Shown here: positions 58,303-64,000 of the stretch, piece by piece
Position numbering within the stretch: the first letter of the stretch is position 1
Layout of the letters: every line of letters starts with the position of its first letter
From: Cunninghamia lanceolata
Taxonomy: Eukaryota; Streptophyta; Pinopsida; Cupressales; Cupressaceae
NCBI GenBank assembly: GCA_027924645.1
Contig: BSBN01001687.1
Location: forward strand, 2,356,001-2,420,000
Direction of reading: 5' to 3'
Length of the DNA stretch: 64,000 nt
Translations under genes and position numbers: made by a program
Notes under the pieces: generated by a model
Told to the model about the DNA's origin: nothing
The model's database searches: none
What the model saw: only the letters and a program-made list of their open reading frames with translations

Positions 58303-60120
58303 GTAGGAGACTTATGGGATCTAGTGCTCTTGAAGAAAATGATATCCCTACCTCTAAAAATCTATTGAATACCTTCTTTACAAAAGGAGAGACACAAATT
58401 TTGTAAGACACTATACCTCATACAACCACTATGGAAGATCAAATATTTCATGATGTTGATGACACTATTGAGGTGGTCACACATGTACCTAATGAGCAAG
58501 TAAACAAACTTGATAAAGAGTTAGTTGATTTTCAAGCATTTGTTGAAAATGAAAGGATAGCAGAAGAAGCTATACCTATGATTCACAACATAAGAGAGTT
58601 GATTAAAGGACAAGATGGTATTAATGTTGTTCAAGGATTAACACATATAGTACACAATAATGTTATGACGACGACTGAATGTGCGAATGGTATTAATAAC
58701 ATGTCATCACCATCTCACACGCAAGTATCGACACCTATACCGACTACGGGTATATCTACATTTACATCAATGATTTTAACTACTAATGAAAATGCTTGTA
58801 GTAATGCTACCACTTGTATTGGAGTATCTAATGGCACAAATTCAAAAAATTACAAAGTTGTGGGATTTAATTATCAGAATTTGGCACCAAAGGTGACTTT
58901 TTCCATGAATAATTACTCTCAACCACCTCTACATCCCACTTATTCTCAACCACCTCTTACATATAATTATTCGCAACCACCTTCCACCTATCACTATGTT
59001 CAACCACCGCTAAACTATTCACAGCCTTCGCTTATCACTACTCAGGCTCAATCACCTCCTCACTTTGGTTCAAATTCCTCACAACAATAATGATGCCATC
59101 TTAAACCAACTATTGCAAGGCATGACTTCTTTACAACAAAAGGTGACAAATTGTTCACAACCTAATATACCAACTTATCATGCCTGTATTCCCTTATCTT
59201 ACGCAATCTTGAGAACTCTTATATTGAGAGGTTTGAGACTGCTCACTTTGAAAAGTATGGTGGAAATGGTGATCCTAATATTCATGTGGTAGCATTCACA
59301 GCTATGTGTAGTGATTTCTACTTTGAAGAAGATTTGTTAGCAAAACTTTTCTCGTGATCTCTCAAAGATACGGCTCTAGAATGGTTTTGTTCTTTACCTA
59401 CAAATTCAATACTCTTTTTCGCAGTTAGTTGAACAATTTTTACAACATTTTCAAGAAAATATTGCACCTCAAGTCTCCTTGATTGATTTAGTTCATTGCA
59501 AGCAAGGCCTGAAAGAGAAGTTAACTGAGTTTATTAGTCGAGATCAAGCCCTTTATGCACAAATTCAATATCAGATGAAGGATGAGGATGTTCAGAAGGT
59601 GTTTATTACAAATCTACAACCTAACATCTGTGATAAGATTCTCTTGATGAAGTATAACTCCTTTCAACATTTATGTACTACCCTTCGTGATTATCAACTT
59701 TCATCTAATCAGTATGCAAACCAAAACTCATCGGCTCAAGTTAGTCAATCCACAGGTGGACCTTCATAAAATAACTTTTAGAGGAATAATAAGACTTTCA
59801 TCAAGGTTAATGGATAAAATTCAAACAATTTCTCACAGGTGTCTACTATCACTAATCCAAAGAAGGCACCATTTCAACAAAGAAATTTTACTTCAATATC
59901 TGAATCCTATCACTCTATCATGAATCAAGATGTGAGTAATAACCTCATGAAGCTTCCCCTGATTAAACCTTTGGATCCTAGTAAAATGCAAGGACCTTAT
60001 TTCGATGCTAATGCCTTTTGTCATTTTCATTGACAACAAGGACATGATACTGAACAATGTATTTATCTTAAACATGAAATACAAGACCTCATCAACTCGA
60101 ATGTTATATAGGTATCGGGT
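58303..60120 (+). pseudogene. gag: gag of the 56-61 kb element
   Basis: The frame from about 58303 reads MGSSALEENDIP with a stop at 58404. A long frame 58431-59090 ends in a proline-rich stretch with five YSQPP-like units (58914-59050). The gag core HFEKYGGNGDPNIHVVAF and DTALEWFCSLPTNS follow in another frame (59230-59395), then FSQLVEQFLQHFQENIAPQV back in the first shifted frame. A zinc knuckle CHFH..QGHDTEQC lies at about 60022-60060, with a stop inside it. At least three frame changes and several stops show this copy is dead. It would have formed particles and packaged RNA. Confidence 0.75.
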
Positions 60121-61494
60121 GTGAATGATAATGGAAATAAGTTGGTTGCTCCACCGAATCAGAATTTATAGATTTTCACTAATCCCTTTCCTAAGCATAC
60201 CAATAATAACATGATGGAACAAAATACACTCAAAGTAGAAGATCACTATCTGAACTACGATGAGATAATTGCTACAATAGAAGTGGATAAGGAAAATACT
60301 AAAGTATCACCTCGTCCATGAAGAAATAGTATTTATGTTGAGGTTCCTCCTCATTTATCCCTTCAAGGATCGGGAGATAACCAAAATACATTGGAAAAAC
60401 AAATGGAACAAGCAAAGCAAGAGATCATGACAAATGAAAAGATTGAGATAGTACAAGATAGTCCTTGTCACTATGATAGACATAATCAACAAAACAAGAG
60501 AAATATAAATTGTAAAAGAGCAAGACAATTATCATTAGTTAGAAATAATAGTGGTTCTCCTCCTCATAAGCAACAAAAGATCTCACATACACAAAGATTT
60601 GAGAAACAACCATCACATGGACTTCTTGACAACAAACAAAACTCCCATAAGAACCACTCAAGCTTTGCACAAAACTTGATAGAGCATCTCTCCAAGAGGC
60701 TCGCAAGTTCCAAATTTTACTATGATTGTATTGGTAGGTAAGTCTTTCTAACCCTTTACCTCCATGTTGTGTTTCCCCCGTGATGTGTTATGTGTTGTTT
60801 AGGCCTCCTAGGATGACCCTTGATACTCTTATAAGGTCAAGGATATTGGGAGACCACCTCTATTGTGACCCTTCTTCTATTTGTATCACCATTCTTCTAC
60901 ATTTCTTCTCCTCTATTTTCACTGTTGTGTGTTGTGTCTTATGGACATAGCGTTGTAGTTGGTGACTTGGGGGCACCCTCCTACATGACTGTCACTAAGG
61001 CACTTGTTTCACCTCTCTTGATTTATCATTTACCTTCCTGTAGTGGTTCTATATAGCTGGCAGATGATGGAAAACGTATTATACTGATACGGACCTAGTG
61101 TCCCTTCAACGAGAAATTAAAAAATGGACCTAGTCCATACATGAAGACAGGGTTGATATATATTATTCGACGCTTGGCTAGTAGAATCACTCCATGTAAT
61201 ATTTTGATGTGTCTTATTGCATTTACAAAACATAACAATATTGTTGCTTCATGCACTTTGTCTATCTTGGATCTTGCTTTCCTCATCTCTTTTATATGCA
61301 TTGTTGTTTATCATGATTATATGGATGCTAACACCTTTTTTTACAGGAAATTGTGTGTTTGTGGGAACATTTGGCGATTGTAAAATACATGTCACCTCTG
61401 GGGGGCATGGCCTTTGCAAGAGCTCATGTTTCCTTGTGTGTTTTCTCTCTACCTTAACGTGATTGATATCATTACATAATATCAACCACCTTAA
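60121..61494 (+). other. 3' spacer of the gag-bearing element
   Basis: An open stretch 60391-60741 (lysine, glutamine and asparagine rich) continues the gag frame but shows no protease or RT motif. The rest has no recognisable coding capacity. Confidence 0.45.
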
Positions 61495-61509
61495 GGTGGG
61501 GGCATATAT

Positions 61510-62615
61510 TGTTGAAATTAAGGAACACTGAGAGGGGGGCTGAATCAATGTTCTGCAAAACTTATTCTTTGTTCCTTTATTAATTTACCACGTACATCCA
61601 AAATAAAGAAGCATGAACACAAAAATAGAAATAGCAAGATCACAACACATGAACACCAGGATTTTTACGTGGAAACCCGGTTAAGGGAAAAACCACAGTG
61701 GGGGTTAACCCACAGGAATTTATACTTTGTTAAAAGTATTACAAATGGGAAGGCACATGCCTTCAGGCACACTTCCCAGAGCTCACTGCTCAAAGGAGGC
61801 TCACTGCCTACAGAATTAATTACAAGAGTTCACTGAATTAATTGAACTAAAGAATAGCATCTAACAATGCAAGATTGCAGTTCTGGTTGAGCTCAATACA
61901 CTAACTTTGCACACTTCGTCTCTCTCTTCCTTGCTTCACTGTTCTGCCATGATCTGGAGCTTAGATCTCTTTACTTTGCACTTGATACTGCTATTCTTCA
62001 CATCTATCCATTCATATTTGCATCACCACACACCGAAATGCTTGAACTCATCGATTATATATATCCGCTACATGAAATTGCATCATCTGCAGTCGGCCTT
62101 AAGAAAAACTTAGAGACTTTTTAAGAACATTGTTCTGTCGGCTGAATTCATGCACAAACACCAATGCGAACCAAAACCTTTGTATCCAAGTCACCTTACA
62201 TGTCAGCCAATACCATTGGATCTCATAAATTACTCAACCAACAACTTTTCCTAATCTGCACAATGATCAAACACCAAGTCAACCTGTTCTTCACTGGACT
62301 GAACTGTTTAACCAGAACCCGATACTTAGATGTATGTAACTTTCAATCCCTTCATCACTGGAGGCTAAAATATTAGATTTAGGTAACCCTGACATCCCTA
62401 AACATTCCCTCAGATCTGCAGCACACTAAGATTACATGTGGAGAAATGCAAACCAAGATGCTGAACCCTATCATATGCCCTGTTCCTATATATCCAGACT
62501 TAGACAAATCTGCAATTTGACTTCCGGTATGATCCACTGATGAAATGCGGATGTGTAAGATTTAGTTGCCATCAATGACAACACCCGACATGCCTAGCAA
62601 TGTCTCTTGCCAACA
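61510..62615 (-). mobile_element. 3' LTR of a Sirevirus-like copia element
   Basis: Minus strand: starts TGTTGGCAAGAGACATTGC after a polypurine tract, has a TATATATAATC tract near 62056, and ends CCTTAATTTCAACA. It contains CACTGTGGTTTTTCCC and CCACGTAAAAATCCTGG, typical of copia U5. 1106 bp with TG..CA ends. It is related to the LTR at 13175-14684. Confidence 0.8.
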
Positions 62616-62617
62616 AT

Positions 62618-62710
62618 CTCCCCCTTTGGCATTGATGGTAACACTTAGTGAAAAATGACTCAGCTTTAGAACAACTCCCCCTTACTGTGTACACTTAATG
62701 CTCCCCCTTA
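62618..62710 (-). other. Three polypurine tracts (multi-PPT)
   Basis: AAAGGGGGAG (62627-62618), TAAGGGGGAG (62684-62675) and TAAGGGGGAG (62710-62701) precede the LTR on the minus strand. Repeated polypurine tracts between the last ORF and the 3' LTR are a known Sirevirus trait. Confidence 0.75.
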
Positions 62711-62991
62711 GATGAATTCCTCATTTTTCACTATTTTTCCTCTTCCCCTTTGACATCATTGGCAAAAGCTAGGATCCGCATATCAAAATTCATGCAAAAA
62801 TCTTATGTACATGGGTCAAAACTCTAAGTATACTTTCGCATATGAACACACAATCCTTAAGCCTTGTTCACCAACAAAAAGATATCACCAAAAATGTTTT
62901 TCAACTGTGACATTTCACTATCCCAATTCTTCTTTATGCTGCCCAAAATGGATATATGCCCACTGAACAAAAATGCTTGTGATTCTGCCTT

Positions 62992-64000
62992 TTAAAGGTC
63001 AGTAAGATCACTAGTAGTAGAAGCAACTTGGGATTCTGCCAATAGATCATACATAGTTTCTAATTTAGGGAAAATTAGTCCCTGGAGCTCATCCAATCTG
63101 CCCAAAAATTTAACCTTTTCTTTCTCCAGATCACTCAATTCATTCCACAAACTCACTACTTGGCATTCTTTGGTAGATATAGACTTAGTTAAAGGACTAT
63201 ATGATTGAGAAATGTTAGACAATTTGAGTTCTAAGTCCTTAATCTTCTTCTCAATATCTTCAACAACTTTAGATTGGTTTAAGAAAAACTTATAAATCTC
63301 TGCTCCTTTAGATAGGGCATTTTGAATACTCTTTACACTAGTATCAAGCCTTGATCTATCATAACTAATTATTTTCTTTATTTCAGCAAACCTCTTCTCA
63401 TTAAATTCATTTTTGACTTTAACTTCTGCTGACTTCTCTAAGGTTTCAAAATGAGAACTTACAGAGTTTATCAGACTTTTCAACTGGCCGGAGGGAGATG
63501 TTGATGAGTCCTAAAATGTTGGCATGATTTTCTCTAAAATCTCATATGCAAGGCCAAGCAACTCGCTATCTTCTATATGAGACTTTAGGATTTCTTCTCT
63601 GGCCTTAGCTTGTTCAATAGAGGCCAACTTTATCTTCTGCACCAGTGATAAAGTATCAAAATTGATTGGTCCTTGTATTATATCATGATCTTCTTCAATT
63701 TGTTTATCTCTTTCCAAAATTTCTTTCACTGCTTCTGCAGTGTCTCTTGCCCAATATGATGTTATAGATTTAAGCTCTTTAGGGCCTCCATCTTCTCCCT
63801 TTTTGGAGTCAACCACATTGTCTTGCTCATCATTTTCCTTCTTTTTCTCTGCTTCTGCCTTCTCTGTATCATCATTAGAAGCATCCTTGTTTTTAACTAT
63901 CTCAGAAATATCTTCTACATTCTCTTCCGGAGGATTTGGTGTATCCTCAGTGGCAATATTATTAAATTCCTTAGCATCCAGAGTGGAGGAATCAATTTCA
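62992..64000 (-). pseudogene. Coiled-coil ORF in env position of the Sirevirus-like element
   Basis: One frame is open from the window edge (64000) to 62992 except for a TAG at 63511-63513. It starts with an acidic segment (TEKAEAEKKKENDEQD), then helical stretches such as VKEILERDKQIEEDHDII and KVVEDIEKKIKDLELKLSN, with heptad-like leucines suggesting long coiled coils. No membrane segment or protease is visible. In Sireviruses an env-like ORF with coiled coils sits between pol and the 3' LTR, matching this position. The N-terminus lies outside the window. The single stop suggests a fairly young copy, unlike most others here. The function is unknown even in the family. Confidence 0.65.

Larger units (their letters stand above)
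55981..61509 (+). mobile_element. Gypsy element with gag but no visible pol
   Basis: A 5' LTR (55981-57214), primer site, ~1 kb leader, a gag with zinc knuckle and a 3' polypurine run GGTGGGGGCA (about 61495) lie in normal order within 5.5 kb. No protease, RT, RNase H or integrase frame is visible between the zinc knuckle and the polypurine run. It may be a gag-only (TR-GAG-like) element or an internally deleted copy. Its 3' LTR is absent, apparently displaced by the Sirevirus LTR at 61510. Confidence 0.6.

Overview
The window is AT-rich plant nuclear DNA, mostly layered and decayed retrotransposons with one apparently intact multi-exon host gene. Long Ty3/gypsy and Ty1/copia long terminal repeats (LTRs), nested insertions, abundant solo or partial LTRs, a decayed RPW8-type NLR (RNL) leucine-rich fragment and a PPR fragment together suggest a large plant genome. 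A gymnosperm, probably a conifer, is my best guess, but it is an inference and not proven by any single feature.

Layout. 0-9 kb: a candidate terminal-inverted-repeat element (662-1905), several short tandem duplications and the C-terminal end of an RNL-type resistance gene on the minus strand (7609-8330). 9-20 kb: a decayed gypsy gag (minus), a 1.5 kb solo LTR resembling Sirevirus/copia LTRs (13175-14684), and a PPR fragment cut by a copia LTR end. 19980-32780: a complete but dead 12.8 kb Ty3/gypsy element of the Tat type with TG..CA LTRs, 5-bp TAGCC target duplications, gag, protease, G-patch, RT, RNase H, second (plant-type) RNase H and integrase, broken by stops and frameshifts. Its 5' leader has two blocks of ~20-nt phased GCGCAT-like repeats flanking a hairpin-rich block. 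34792-35161: a compact TRIM element with two 156-bp LTRs, a tRNA-iMet primer site and a polypurine tract.

39.4-42.7 kb: the host gene, minus strand, encoding a 354-residue protein with two EUL (Euonymus lectin-like) domains, as in the rice r40/EULD group. The exon module is duplicated: exons 2 and 5 are both 123 bp and exons 3 and 6 both 232 bp. A 5'UTR intron, a TATA box and an ACGTG palindrome can be proposed upstream. This family is known for ABA/osmotic-stress responses, so the ACGTG site is of interest.

43-54 kb: AT-rich repeats, a 39-bp minisatellite split by a nested LTR insertion, a 1.7 kb solo LTR with CAATG target duplications, a copia 3' LTR, a long hairpin, telomere-like CCCTAAA tracts, a 115-bp TC microsatellite, and a ~1.1 kb tandem duplication carrying two decayed copies of one reading frame. 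54.4-56.0 kb: a decayed Tat-type RNase H/integrase (minus), cut at 55980/55981 by a gypsy element (55981-~61509) in which only gag is visible. 61.5-64 kb: the 3' end of a Sirevirus-like copia element on the minus strand (LTR, three polypurine tracts, coiled-coil env-position ORF) running off the window.

All splice sites, element boundaries and family names were read by eye; no alignments or database searches were run.
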